A stretch of 64,000 nucleotides of DNA from Holophagaceae bacterium (GTDB lineage: Bacteria > Acidobacteriota > Holophagae > Holophagales > Holophagaceae): positions 22,959 through 86,958 of the forward strand of contig JANYAS010000156.1 in the NCBI GenBank assembly GCA_025361205.1, given 5' to 3'. The position numbers were made by a program, and so were the translations under genes. Shown one piece after another: positions 45,753 through 58,125 of this stretch (the first letter of the stretch is position 1; the number at the start of each line of letters is the position of its first letter). The notes under the pieces were generated by a model, which saw nothing but the letters and a program-made list of their open reading frames with translations, did no database searches and was not told where the DNA came from.

Positions 45753-47804
45753 ATGCGCCCCTTCACCGCCCTCTCCCTTCTGCTCGTGGCTGCACCGGCC
45801 CTCGTCGCCCAGGCGCCCGACGCGCCGCCACCGCCCATGCTGGCCTACCAGGGCCGCCTGATGGAAACCGGCCTGCCTGTGACAGGCTCGCGCGACTTCA
45901 CCTTCGCCCTGTTGGATGCGGCAAATGCGGAGCTTTGGAACTCCGGGTTCCAGAGCCTGCCCATCACCAACGGCCTGTACAGCGCCCTCCTGGGGGGCAC
46001 CGGGATGCCAGCCATCCCCACGAGCGTCCTGGCCAAGGCCCACCTGAAGCTGCGCGTCACGGTGGGCGGTGCCCTCATGACTCCCGATGTGGACCTCGTC
46101 GCCGCCCTGCAGGCCCGCTCCGCCTTCGAGGTGAGCGGTGCCTTCGCGGGGGATGTGGGCGGCACGCAGAACGCCACGACGCTGCTTCAGCTCCAGGGCA
46201 TCCCCCTGGACCTCACCACCAGCGCCCCGACCGCTGGCCAGGGCCTGGTCTACAACGGCGCCAAGTGGCTGCCGGGTACCGTGTCCGGCACCCCCGGGCC
46301 CACCGGCCCGAGCGGCGCCACGGGCGTGACAGGGCCCCAGGGGCCCTTGGGACCCATTGGACCCATCGGCGTTCCCGGCACCAGCGGGCCGGCCGGTCCC
46401 AGTGGCCCCACGGGTCCGGCCGGCGCGAGCCCCTTCACGCTGAGCAACGGCAACGCGGTGTTCACGGGCGGCATGGTGGGCATCGGGGTGGCCAGCCCCG
46501 CCTATGCCTTGGACGTGGGTGGCAACGTCAATCTGTCCGGGCTCCTGTGGATGAATGGCTGGCCCTTTCTCCACGGGTACCAGGGCTCGGGCACCCAGGG
46601 GGGCAATACGTTCCTAGGCCTGGGCTCCGGTAACCTCGCCCTCCCGGCCCAAACGGATTCCCAGTTGGGCTCGTACAACACCGGCACAGGGTTCCAATCC
46701 CTCCTTCGCCTGACCGGAGGTTCCTGGAACACGGCCGTCGGTGCCGCCAGTCTCGCCTATGCCACCTCGGCCCAGTTCAACACGGCCGTGGGCACCTCGA
46801 GCCTCCAGTACAACACCACGGGGGGGAAGAACACCGCCCTGGGTGCCAAGGCACTCCAGCTGCAATCCTTCTCCAACACCGGAACGCTTTGGGACGCATG
46901 GAACACGGCTGTGGGCTTCGAGGCCATGGCGGCCAACCAACCCACCAACACCAGCAACGGAGATCGCAACACGGCGGTGGGGGCCGTGGCCCTGCGCAAC
47001 AACACCACGGGCCGGATCAACACGGCCGTGGGCGTGGACAGCCTCCAGCAGAACACCATCGGGGAGGCCAATACGGCCCTGGGTTTCGAAAGCCTCCTGG
47101 CCAATTCGACGGGCTATTCCAATACCGGGTTGGGGATGGATGCCCTGAAGTTCAACAACACCGGGTTTGACAACACCGGGGCCGGGGCGGAAGCACTCCG
47201 GTCCCAGATGGATGGCAGCGCCAACACGGCCTTTGGGCGGGGCAGCCTCGGCGGGCTGACCACCGGCAGTCGCAACCTGGCCCTGGGCGCCTATGCGGGC
47301 AATGCGTTGTCGACGGGCAACGACAACATCTACCTGACCCACCCAGGTTCCATCACCGAGAGCGCCACCATCAGGATCGGCCGGAATTTCGTCCAGACCC
47401 GCGCCTTCATGGCCGGGGTCTTCGCGACGACTACGGGGCATCCCACCACCCTCCTCGTGCAGGTGGACCAGAATGGACAGCTCGGCACCGCCGCCTCCTC
47501 TCGCCGGTACAAGCAGGACATCGAGGACATGGGCCGCACCACGGATCGCATTTTCGACCTCCGGCCCGTCACATTCCGCTACAAGGCCCACCCTGAGGGC
47601 CCCACCCACTTCGGCCTCATCGCCGAGGAGGCGGATGAGGTGATGCCCGAGCTAGTAGTGCGCGGCGGGGATGGCCAGATCGAGACCGTGGCCTACCAGG
47701 AGCTGGCGCCCATGCTGCTCAACGAGCTGCAAAAGCAGCGGCGGGAGTTGTTGGCGCTGAAAGCTGAGCTCGCGGCCATCCGCGCGGCTCTGGCCCAGAA
47801 ATAG
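45753..47804 (+). CDS. secreted fibre-like protein: collagen-like segment, repeated NTAxG head-type repeats, C-terminal S74 (endosialidase-type) intramolecular chaperone
   Basis: Signal [51 protein letters not shown]; NTAVGxxAL..NTTG repeats; C-term [30 protein letters not shown]...[18 protein letters not shown]. Confidence 0.85.
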   Translation: MRPFTALSLLLVAAPALVAQAPDAPPPPMLAYQGRLMETGLPVTGSRDFTFALLDAANAELWNSGFQSLPITNGLYSALLGGTGMPAIPTSVLAKAHLKLRVTVGGALMTPDVDLVAALQARSAFEVSGAFAGDVGGTQNATTLLQLQGIPLDLTTSAPTAGQGLVYNGAKWLPGTVSGTPGPTGPSGATGVTGPQGPLGPIGPIGVPGTSGPAGPSGPTGPAGASPFTLSNGNAVFTGGMVGIGVASPAYALDVGGNVNLSGLLWMNGWPFLHGYQGSGTQGGNTFLGLGSGNLALPAQTDSQLGSYNTGTGFQSLLRLTGGSWNTAVGAASLAYATSAQFNTAVGTSSLQYNTTGGKNTALGAKALQLQSFSNTGTLWDAWNTAVGFEAMAANQPTNTSNGDRNTAVGAVALRNNTTGRINTAVGVDSLQQNTIGEANTALGFESLLANSTGYSNTGLGMDALKFNNTGFDNTGAGAEALRSQMDGSANTAFGRGSLGGLTTGSRNLALGAYAGNALSTGNDNIYLTHPGSITESATIRIGRNFVQTRAFMAGVFATTTGHPTTLLVQVDQNGQLGTAASSRRYKQDIEDMGRTTDRIFDLRPVTFRYKAHPEGPTHFGLIAEEADEVMPELVVRGGDGQIETVAYQELAPMLLNELQKQRRELLALKAELAAIRAALAQK

Positions 47805-47822
47805 AGCCACACACCGCGGCAC

Positions 47823-47852
47823 TGGCCCAGCCGTTATCTGAAAAGTGTGCCT
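47823..47852 (+). promoter_or_regulatory. 30-nt conserved upstream motif, site 3
   Basis: TGGCCCAGCCGTTATCTGAAAAGTGTGCCT, 81 nt before the CDS at 47904. Confidence 0.6.
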
Positions 47853-47903
47853 GGGGGAACCCGCCTCCCAGGGTGACCCTGGGATCTCCTTCTGAGGTGC
47901 CCC

Positions 47904-49310
47904 ATGTCCCGACGATGCGCTTTTCGCGTTGCCGTTCCGATCCTGATGCTCAGCCTCGCGATCCTCCCAGTGGCCTGTGGCGGGGGTGGCACCGGCCCCG
48001 TAGCCTCCGCCCCCGCCGTGCCTCCCCCCGCCTGGAGGCCCGCCGTGGATCTCGAAGCCACCGGCTATGTGTCCGGCGCGGCCCTGGCTGGGGACGGCAA
48101 GGGTGGCGTGATCGCGGCCTGGATCCGCACCGGCCTTGATGCGGGGGGAACGGCCTACTGGGAACAGGTGGCCACCCGCCTGCGTCCTGAGGGCACCTGG
48201 GAGAGTCTCCTGACTCTGGAGCGGACCTCGCTTTCCGATGTACTACAAGCGCCCGTCGCCGCCCTGGACGACCAGGGCAAGGGCCTGGTCGCCTGGTTCA
48301 GCGCGCTCCCCCGCAGCACCATCACCGCGCTTCGCACCATGCCGGTGGACCTCTCGGCGGCTTCCATCTTCGGGACGCGCGTCAACGGGCTCACCCTGGA
48401 TCTCCGGACTCCAGGCAACCTGGCCCTGGCGGTGGGGTCCGATGGCAGCGCCCTGGCCGCTTGGACGTTTACCCGCGACATCGGGTGGGGCGTCTTTACC
48501 CCGGCCGTTTTCGCCTCACGCCGAAATCCAACAGGAGGCTGGAGCGCTCCCCGTGGCTACCAACTGAACCAGTTGTCCCACCAGAACCTGCAGGGGGTGT
48601 CTGGGAATAACCGAGGGGCCTTCCTGCTGGAGTTCTCCACCGGCGACGATGCCTGGGAGGAGAACCAGGTCGCCTCCTTCGCCTCAGGCAGTGATGTCGG
48701 CGTGGCCGTACCAGGCTGGATGCCCACCACCCAGATCGCGCTTCCCGCAGGCCGGATCTCCGCGATCGCCAGAGATGGGTTGGGTGGCCTGGAAACCTTC
48801 CTGCTCTATTCCATGAGCGGCGAGGGGGATGCGCAGCGCCAGGCCTGGCCTCGAAGCTGCCCCTCGACCGGGCAGTGGGCCGTGGGTGGCAAGGTGGCGC
48901 TGCCTCTACCCACCAACAACCTGGTGCCCTTCCGCGAAGCGACCGGCACGGGCTGGCTCGCCGGCTTGGGCTCCCAGGGCCTGTGGGTGGCCCCGCTGAC
49001 AGGCGTAACACCTGGTCCGCCCCGGGCGCTGCTTCCCACCACGACCACCACCGAGGTGCTGATCGGGGCCAGGGATTCGGCTGGACGACCCGCCCTGCTG
49101 TGGGTGCAGCGGGGCACCGGCGGAACTGATGAAGGTATCGGGTTCTCCCGTTGGGATGGCGCGGCCTGGACGGCGCCCGTGATTCTCCCGGGTACCGAAG
49201 GCCGTTCGATCCAGCGCCTCTTCGCCACAGCCGGACCTTCCGGGCTTGTGGCCGGGTGGGTGGATGCCACCACCAGCACCTTGCGCTTCAGGACGGCGCT
49301 CTGGAAGTGA
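47904..49310 (+). CDS. hypothetical lipoprotein (468 aa)
   Basis: Lipobox LSLAILPVACGGGG; repeated GSDGSALAAWTF / DGKGGVIAAWIR-type motifs. Confidence 0.75.
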   Translation: MSRRCAFRVAVPILMLSLAILPVACGGGGTGPVASAPAVPPPAWRPAVDLEATGYVSGAALAGDGKGGVIAAWIRTGLDAGGTAYWEQVATRLRPEGTWESLLTLERTSLSDVLQAPVAALDDQGKGLVAWFSALPRSTITALRTMPVDLSAASIFGTRVNGLTLDLRTPGNLALAVGSDGSALAAWTFTRDIGWGVFTPAVFASRRNPTGGWSAPRGYQLNQLSHQNLQGVSGNNRGAFLLEFSTGDDAWEENQVASFASGSDVGVAVPGWMPTTQIALPAGRISAIARDGLGGLETFLLYSMSGEGDAQRQAWPRSCPSTGQWAVGGKVALPLPTNNLVPFREATGTGWLAGLGSQGLWVAPLTGVTPGPPRALLPTTTTTEVLIGARDSAGRPALLWVQRGTGGTDEGIGFSRWDGAAWTAPVILPGTEGRSIQRLFATAGPSGLVAGWVDATTSTLRFRTALWK

Positions 49311-49337
49311 GGGCCTTCCCCACAGTCTGCTCCGAAG

Positions 49338-49367
49338 TGACTCAGCCCCGTTCTCAAAAGTGGATCT
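49338..49367 (+). promoter_or_regulatory. 30-nt conserved upstream motif, site 4 (divergent)
   Basis: TGACTCAGCCCCGTTCTCAAAAGTGGATCT, 61 nt before 49399. Confidence 0.45.
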
Positions 49368-49398
49368 AGGGCCCAACCCCCCGGGACCCCAGCCTGGA

Positions 49399-49865
49399 AT
49401 GTCTTTCATGAGTTGCGTCATGTCGGTGGTCTTCCCGCGTTGCTGGCAAATCCTGCTTTCTTTCCTGGTGCTGCTGCTCGCCGCCTGTGGCGGCAGCGCC
49501 CCTGTTCCAGTCGTCAAGGCCTGGGTGCGGCTGCGCTGATCGAGGCCGCCAGCGGCGGGGATGCCGAATCGCCCCAGATCGCATTCGATGCCAGCGACAA
49601 CGCGCTCGCCGTATGGTCCAAATGCGACGGCATCCGCAATGACATCTGGGCCAATCGCTACACAGTCGGGAGCGGGTGGGGCACGGCGACACTCCTCCAG
49701 GCGGGGACCACGGGCATGGCCTCCCACAACCTTCTCGCGACCGACCCCAGCGGCAACGCCCTGTCTCCCCGGATTGCTTTCGACGGCCGCGGCCATGCCC
49801 AGGCGTTATGGACGCAAACCGACGCCATGGGCGGCAACAGCCTCGTGGCCTGTCCCTACAAGTAG
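49399..49865 (+). pseudogene. frameshifted/truncated lipoprotein gene, possibly related to 47904-49310
   Basis: Frame 1: MSFMSCVMSVVFPRCWQILLSFLVLLLAACGGSAP... stops at 49539. The body (GAAALIEAASGGDAESPQIAFDASDNALAVWSKCDGIRNDIWANRY...) continues in another frame to 49865. Confidence 0.65.
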
Positions 49866-49898
49866 GCGCCGAAAATTTAGACCGAGGCTAGAACGAAG

Positions 49899-49928
49899 TG
49901 GCCCAGCCCCTTTCTTGGAAGTGGGCCT
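49899..49928 (+). promoter_or_regulatory. 30-nt conserved upstream motif, site 5
   Basis: TGGCCCAGCCCCTTTCTTGGAAGTGGGCCT, 90 nt before the CDS at 49989. Confidence 0.6.
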
Positions 49929-49988
49929 GCCCCGGAACCCCCTGGGGGCTGAGGCTGAAGGTGCACCTAACTCACCCCAGGAGTCTCT

Positions 49989-51518
49989 ATGACCATCCGC
50001 TCGCAGCGTGCATCCCTGATCTCTGTGCTCCTCCTGGGCGGCTTCTTCGCCTGTGGCGGGGGAGGTGGCTCCAGTCCCACCGTCCCGCCCGCGCCCGCGC
50101 CCACAGGCCCGCGGCTGACGACACCTCCTGTGGCTCAGGCAGGCTATGTCGGCGACCAGGTCACCTACCGCGTGTTGGCCGAGGGTTCGGGCAACAGCTA
50201 CCAGTGGCTACGCAACGGCACGGCCATTTCCGGGGCAACGACGGATTCCTACGTGCTGCCGGTCAAGGCGGTGGACGACCAGACCCGCTACAGCGTCCGC
50301 GTGACGGCCTCCGCGGGGGGCGTCACCACCAGCCCCGAGGCCCTGCTGGACGTGTTGTATGCGGACCCGGCCGTGCTGGCCGGCCACGACCACACCCTGG
50401 CCATCACCACGAAGGGGAAGGTCTACGCCTGGGGCGTGGGCGGCAACGGGCAGCTGGGCCTCGGCGACAACCAGGCCCGCCTGACACCCACCGCCGTGCC
50501 CCTGCCCGGACCGGCGGTCCAGGTCGCGGCTGGCTGGGGGCACTCGCTGGCCCTGCTGGCCGATGGCCGGGTCTTCGCCTGGGGGACCAACACCACCGGG
50601 CAGCTGGGGGATGGCACCACGACCATGCGGAACACCCCGGCCGCCGTGCCCGGGCTCACCAACGCGGTCTACATCACCTGCGGCTACAACCACAACCTGG
50701 TGGGGAAATCGGATCAGTCCGTCTGGCTGTGGGGCTACAACTCCCATGGGCAGTTGGGCCAGGGCGACAAGGTGAACCGCCTGAGCCCCGTGTCGATTCC
50801 AGTCGCCTCCTCCCAGCTGGCCAGCGTCGCCCTCGGTGAGCTCCACACGCTGTTGGTGGACACTGCAGGCAACCTCTATGGCTGCGGCGACAACGGCTAC
50901 GGCCAGCTGGGCTTGCCCTACTCGCCCACGACCGAGCACCTGAGCATCACCCCGCTTCTTACCGGCGGCGTGAAGGCGGCCAGGGCCTTTTCCCTGAATT
51001 CAATCATCCTCGGCTTCGATGGTCTGCCCAAGGGCAGCGGCGAGAACGTCTATGGCCAGCTGGGAGACGGAAGCCGGACCACCCGGTACGGATGGGTGTC
51101 CATGAGCACGGCGGCCCTGCCCGCCGGCACCACCCTCGACAGCGTAGTACCGGGCCAGTACCACACCCTCTTCCTGGGGAGCCAGGGGGCCGTGACCTCA
51201 GTGGGCTACAACTGGTACGGGCAGCTGGGATTGGGGGCGGCCTCGACTACTTCAAACACCACACCCCAAGCCATCAGCGGGCTCCTTGCGGCCCAGGTCA
51301 GCGGGGGTTCCTCCTCCTCCTACGCAATGCTGCCGGACCTCTCCGTGAAGGCCTGGGGCTACAACAACAATGGCCGGTTGGGGGATGGCACCTCCACCGA
51401 CCGGCCGGCGCCCACGACGGTCCCCGGGCTCTTCCTGGGGCCCATCCCCACGGGCGTCACCCCACCGGCGCCGATCGCACCGGAGGGCCTGTTCACCAAG
51501 GCCCTTGCCAGGTTCTGA
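49989..51518 (+). CDS. RCC1-repeat lipoprotein with N-terminal Ig-like domain
   Basis: Lipobox ISVLLLGGFFACGGGGG; repeated GHSLALLADGRVFAWGTNTTGQLGDGTTTMRNTPAAVPGL units. Confidence 0.85.
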   Translation: MTIRSQRASLISVLLLGGFFACGGGGGSSPTVPPAPAPTGPRLTTPPVAQAGYVGDQVTYRVLAEGSGNSYQWLRNGTAISGATTDSYVLPVKAVDDQTRYSVRVTASAGGVTTSPEALLDVLYADPAVLAGHDHTLAITTKGKVYAWGVGGNGQLGLGDNQARLTPTAVPLPGPAVQVAAGWGHSLALLADGRVFAWGTNTTGQLGDGTTTMRNTPAAVPGLTNAVYITCGYNHNLVGKSDQSVWLWGYNSHGQLGQGDKVNRLSPVSIPVASSQLASVALGELHTLLVDTAGNLYGCGDNGYGQLGLPYSPTTEHLSITPLLTGGVKAARAFSLNSIILGFDGLPKGSGENVYGQLGDGSRTTRYGWVSMSTAALPAGTTLDSVVPGQYHTLFLGSQGAVTSVGYNWYGQLGLGAASTTSNTTPQAISGLLAAQVSGGSSSSYAMLPDLSVKAWGYNNNGRLGDGTSTDRPAPTTVPGLFLGPIPTGVTPPAPIAPEGLFTKALARF

Positions 51519-51528
51519 GGGAATCTGA

Positions 51529-54144
<2,616 letters not shown>

Positions 54145-54274
54145 GGGAATCCTTGGGAATGCCTGGTCGCTGTCTGTCCGGGCTCAGGATCGACTGCGTC
54201 GCCCCTGAGGTAGAAAACCCCAACGAACCCGATCCGTACGCGGGTTCGTTGGCGCCCAATGGGTCAGTTTACCC

Positions 54275-54475
54275 ATGGCGGGAGGCGGCTTCCAGCTCTG
54301 GGCTCCTGCCGGCCCCCACACCAAGGCCAATCCGATCGGCCACGACTCCCATCAAAAAGAGGATCCCACCTCGATCGAGCGCGTCCGGGAGGCTGTTGCC
54401 GCGATGGATCATGTCCTGGGTCGGGAAGCGTGGTTCGAGTTGCTGGAGGCGGCCATGGGGCATCCAGTGGCCTAG
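54275..54475 (+). CDS. hypothetical protein (66 aa)
   Basis: Short ORF, C-term IERVREAVAAMDHVLGREAWFELLEAAMGHPVA; weak support. Confidence 0.3.
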   Translation: MAGGGFQLWAPAGPHTKANPIGHDSHQKEDPTSIERVREAVAAMDHVLGREAWFELLEAAMGHPVA

Positions 54476-54499
54476 CTGACGGCCCTGACGGGGTGGGGT

Positions 54500-56278
54500 T
54501 CAGGGCTGGAGGAACCGGTCGGGGTTGAAGCCGGTCACCATGGCGCCCCAGTGCCGTCCCTCGATGTGGATGGGCATGGAGAGGTCGTTCAGGATTTCTC
54601 CGGTGTCGCGCATGTAGGTCTGGAAGAGGAAGGATTCGGTGTTGCGAGATCGCCGCTTCTCCGTTTCGACATTGAAGTAGATCCTCTGGTGGCGGCTGTT
54701 CACGACATCCAATTGGGGGTCCCCGGTCAGGGGTTCGGATACGCCGGAGTGGTGAATGGCCAGGTATCCGTTGACGTCCAGGGCGACGGCATAGATGGAT
54801 CCGAGGTCCTTCCGGGCTTCATCAAACACCGCCTGAAGTTCGTTCCCGAAGGCCGTCGCATAGGAGGTCATGAACTTCTGGGGATTGGTCCCGGCCACGG
54901 GACGGTATTCCCGGTCGAAGACATTGAGGCCCCGAGCAGCGAGGGTCTGGATCCGGGTCTGCATGGCGTCCCGCCAGCGGATGGCCCGTTGGATGACGGC
55001 TTCCAGCTCCCCGGTTCCGGTCCGGAACCGGGAGACCTGTTCCAGCAATTTCTCCGTGGAACGGTTCATGTCGCTGGAGTAGCGGGTCGATTCCTGGAGC
55101 CGCCGGTCTGCCTCCTGGCTGAGGTTCAAAATGTCTTTGGCCTGATGGTGGATCTCGGCGCTTGTGCCTGAGATGTTGCCCACTGCGGTCGTGGCGTCAT
55201 TGAGCTGGGAGGCGTTTTCCTCGAAGTCCTTGACGAGTCTCGCGAAGTGTTCCGAGGCCCGGCCCAGGGTGGTCGATGTCCCCTGGAAATCCCGGGTGAT
55301 CGCCTGAATTCCGTTGGAGGACGCCTCCATGTCCTGAACCATTCCGCCCAGGTTCTGGGCGATCTCTTCGGCGGCTGCGCCGACGCTTTCCGAAAGCTTC
55401 CTGACCTCGTCGGCCACGACAGCGAACCCGCGCCCCGCCTCGCCCGCATGGGCTGCCTCGATGGCCGCGTTGAGGGCCAGGAGCTTCGTGCGGCCGGACA
55501 CATCCTCGATGAGCTGGACCACATCGCTGATGCGTGCGGACTTCTCGTTCAACCTGGCGACGAGTTCCGCGAAGTCGCCAAGCCGGCGGTTGGTCGCGGT
55601 CATGCCGGTGTCCGCCTCCATCAACTCGTCGTGGGTCCTCCGGGCCGATTCAAGGTTCTCCTGGGTGGTGCCGGTGATGTGGCCGGTCACCCGGGCGACG
55701 TCGCCGATGGCCGCGGCCACTTCCTGGCTCGTGCGCGTGATGCGCTCCGACAACTCGCCTTGCCGCCGGGCATCCACGGCTGAATCCGAGGCGAGTTTCG
55801 TGGTGCGGGTGGATCCCACGGCGATGGACAGCCCCAGGCGTTTTGAGGTGTCGAGGATGTCCCGGATCTCGCCGGCAAACCGGTTGAAGCCCTCGGCCAG
55901 CCCACGGATCTCATCGTGGGTGTCGAGGGCGATGTCGCTCGAAAAATCGCCGCCCTGGATGGTCGTCGAGATCTTCCGCAGGGGTACGGCCACGGACAGG
56001 TGGAACGTGATGAAGGCCCCTGCGCCAAGCACCAGCGCCAGGATGGGAATGGCCATGGCCAGGGTCTCGGCCCGCGCCAGGAGTTCGAGGGAGGCGGCAG
56101 CCCCCGCGCTTGTTTGGGCCAGGAGGCCGGGTCTAAGGGTGCGGACGAGGTGAAGGATGTAGCCGCTGATAACCACCAGCATCACAAAGGTGGGGACCAT
56201 GCAGCCGAGGAGCTTCCGGAGGAGGGAGTTGAACAGGGTCCGTTCCATGAATTGATAGAGGGCCTTAATCAGTTGCAT
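54500..56278 (-). CDS. methyl-accepting chemotaxis protein
   Basis: Two TM, HAMP-like region, core IEDVSGRTKLLALNAAIEAAHAGEAGRGFAVVADEVRKLSESVGAAAEEIAQ; C-terminal sensory extension. Confidence 0.9.
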   Translation of the reverse strand: MQLIKALYQFMERTLFNSLLRKLLGCMVPTFVMLVVISGYILHLVRTLRPGLLAQTSAGAAASLELLARAETLAMAIPILALVLGAGAFITFHLSVAVPLRKISTTIQGGDFSSDIALDTHDEIRGLAEGFNRFAGEIRDILDTSKRLGLSIAVGSTRTTKLASDSAVDARRQGELSERITRTSQEVAAAIGDVARVTGHITGTTQENLESARRTHDELMEADTGMTATNRRLGDFAELVARLNEKSARISDVVQLIEDVSGRTKLLALNAAIEAAHAGEAGRGFAVVADEVRKLSESVGAAAEEIAQNLGGMVQDMEASSNGIQAITRDFQGTSTTLGRASEHFARLVKDFEENASQLNDATTAVGNISGTSAEIHHQAKDILNLSQEADRRLQESTRYSSDMNRSTEKLLEQVSRFRTGTGELEAVIQRAIRWRDAMQTRIQTLAARGLNVFDREYRPVAGTNPQKFMTSYATAFGNELQAVFDEARKDLGSIYAVALDVNGYLAIHHSGVSEPLTGDPQLDVVNSRHQRIYFNVETEKRRSRNTESFLFQTYMRDTGEILNDLSMPIHIEGRHWGAMVTGFNPDRFLQP

Positions 56279-56466
56279 CGGGCGCCCCCGCTTCCGATGT
56301 AAGGGCCGTGCCGTTCCATGCTCAGCTCCTTCCAACACCGGCCGATCCGGGAGCGGGCAAGGCGATCCCAATGGCAGCTGTCATCCCTCGCATCGGACCA
56401 AGGCCCCTTTGGAATGAATCCGGGACCAGCGGGTAGAGCCCAGCCTGGATCAGTCGGGGGCTGGCG

Positions 56467-57129
56467 CTAGTCGCCCTGCCTGCGTTCCCACATGTCTTCC
56501 CACTCCAGGTCCGTCCACCACTCGCGCTCCAACCCATCACAAGTGGTGCCGTAGGAGGGGCAGGCGATGCAACCGTCGCCGCGGTGGACCTCGGGGTCGT
56601 GCTGGGGCGGGTAGATGGAGACCAGGGCCAGGCCGGCTGCGTGGGCGGCCCGCTCCTCGCCGGTCATGGGGCGGGACGGCAGCTTCCGGACGTGACAGCG
56701 CCGCAAGCGCTCCTCGCTTTCGGGGAACAGGACGGAGTTCTCGGCGTCGATGTGGCGCCAGAGGGAGCGGCTGTAGTCCACGGCCAGGCCCTGGAGGCGG
56801 AGGCAGTCCTCCTCAGCGACCAGGGGGCCGCTCAGCAGGCCCCCCATGGCTTCCAGAAGCGTGCCCAGGTGCCGGTGCTGGCCGGTGAGGGCGGGGATGG
56901 GGCCGTGGTCCGCAGGGAGTTCCGCCTGGTCCGTCAGGGCCCGGAAGAGGACGGTCTCCTCCTTGTCATGGTGGAAGTCGCCCGCGAAGAGGCGGAAGAA
57001 GGCCAGGAACCGGGCCCCGTCCGCCGGATCACCCTGCCCGGCCAATCGGGCAGTCACGAAGGCCCGGAGAGAGCCGAGCACCTGCTCGATGAGGAGGTGC
57101 TCGGCCTGGAGGTCCTCAATGAGCTGCAT
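56467..57129 (-). CDS. hemerythrin-like domain protein
   Basis: QAEHLLIEQVLGSLRAF; FHHDKEETVLFRAL; LTGQHRHLGTLLEAM; WRHIDAENSVLFPESEERL. Confidence 0.8.
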   Translation of the reverse strand: MQLIEDLQAEHLLIEQVLGSLRAFVTARLAGQGDPADGARFLAFFRLFAGDFHHDKEETVLFRALTDQAELPADHGPIPALTGQHRHLGTLLEAMGGLLSGPLVAEEDCLRLQGLAVDYSRSLWRHIDAENSVLFPESEERLRRCHVRKLPSRPMTGEERAAHAAGLALVSIYPPQHDPEVHRGDGCIACPSYGTTCDGLEREWWTDLEWEDMWERRQGD

Positions 57130-57134
57130 GGCGT

Positions 57135-58085
57135 CTATACCTTGGCGGCAAAGCCTTCCACCCTCATGCCCAGGGATGCCAGCAGCCAGTGATCATGGTT
57201 GCCGCCGGGGTTGGGGGTGGTGAGCAGTTTCTCGCCCGTGAAGATGCTGTTGGCCCCCGCGAAGAAGCAGAGGGCCTGCAGTTCGTCGCTCATCTGGGTG
57301 CGCCCGGCGCTGAGGCGGATGCGGCTCTGGGGAAAGAGGATCCGCGCCGTGGCGATCATGCGCACCAGCTCCAGCGGGGGCAGGGGATCCACGTTGGCCA
57401 GGGGCGTGCCATCCACGGCCACGAACTGGTTGATGGGGATGCTCTCGGGCGGGGGCTGCAGTTCGGTCAGTTCCTGGAGGAAGTGGATGCGCTGATCCAC
57501 CGTTTCGCCCATGCCCACGATGCCGCCGGAGCAGACCTCCAGCCCCGCGGCGCGCACGGCTTGAATGGTCTCCAGACGCTCATCGAACTTGCGGGTGTGG
57601 ATGATGGTTTCGTAGAAGTCGCGGCTGCTGTCGATGTTGTGATTGTAGACCTGACAGCCGGCGGCTTTCAGGCGCTTGGCCTGGGGTTCGTTCAGCATGC
57701 CGAGGGTGACGCAGACCTCCATGCCCATGCCCGATACGCCGTTCACCATCTCCAGCACCGCCTCGAAGTTGGCGTCGTCCTTCACCTCGCGCCAGGCGGC
57801 ACCCATGCAGTAGCGGGTGGAACCGTTCGCCTTCGCCTCCGCGGCCCCGGCCAGGACCTTGTCGACGTCCTTGAGGGGCTCGACTTTCAGATCGGTCTGG
57901 TAGCGGGCGCTCTGGGGGCAGTAGGCGCAATCTTCAGGACAGGCCCCGGTCTTGATGGAATCCAGGGTGCAGAACTGGATCTCCTCGGCGTTCCAGTGCC
58001 CCCGGTGAGCCGTGGCCGCCCGGTAGAGCAGCTCGGGCACAGACAGGTCATGGATGGCGCGAATTTCAGCGGGGGATACGGACAT
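57135..58085 (-). CDS. bioB: biotin synthase
   Basis: LDSIKTGACPEDCAYCPQSARYQTDLKVEPL; YNHNIDSSRDFYETIIHTR; LSAGRTQMSDELQALCFFAGANSIFTGEKLLTTPNP. Confidence 0.95.
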   Translation of the reverse strand: MSVSPAEIRAIHDLSVPELLYRAATAHRGHWNAEEIQFCTLDSIKTGACPEDCAYCPQSARYQTDLKVEPLKDVDKVLAGAAEAKANGSTRYCMGAAWREVKDDANFEAVLEMVNGVSGMGMEVCVTLGMLNEPQAKRLKAAGCQVYNHNIDSSRDFYETIIHTRKFDERLETIQAVRAAGLEVCSGGIVGMGETVDQRIHFLQELTELQPPPESIPINQFVAVDGTPLANVDPLPPLELVRMIATARILFPQSRIRLSAGRTQMSDELQALCFFAGANSIFTGEKLLTTPNPGGNHDHWLLASLGMRVEGFAAKV

Positions 58086-58125
58086 TGGACGCTCGCAAAG
58101 GCATCGATTGTACCTGAGAATCCGA

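Noticed and set aside
46250-46483. Collagen-like GP-rich ORF on the minus strand ([14 protein letters not shown]...)
   Set aside because: Antisense of the genuine GXY segment of the S74 fibre gene.
37065-49928. 30-nt motif as a classical sigma-54 promoter
   Set aside because: GG-to-TC spacing is one nucleotide longer than the canonical -24/-12 element and the -12 GC is not kept; left as unassigned motif.
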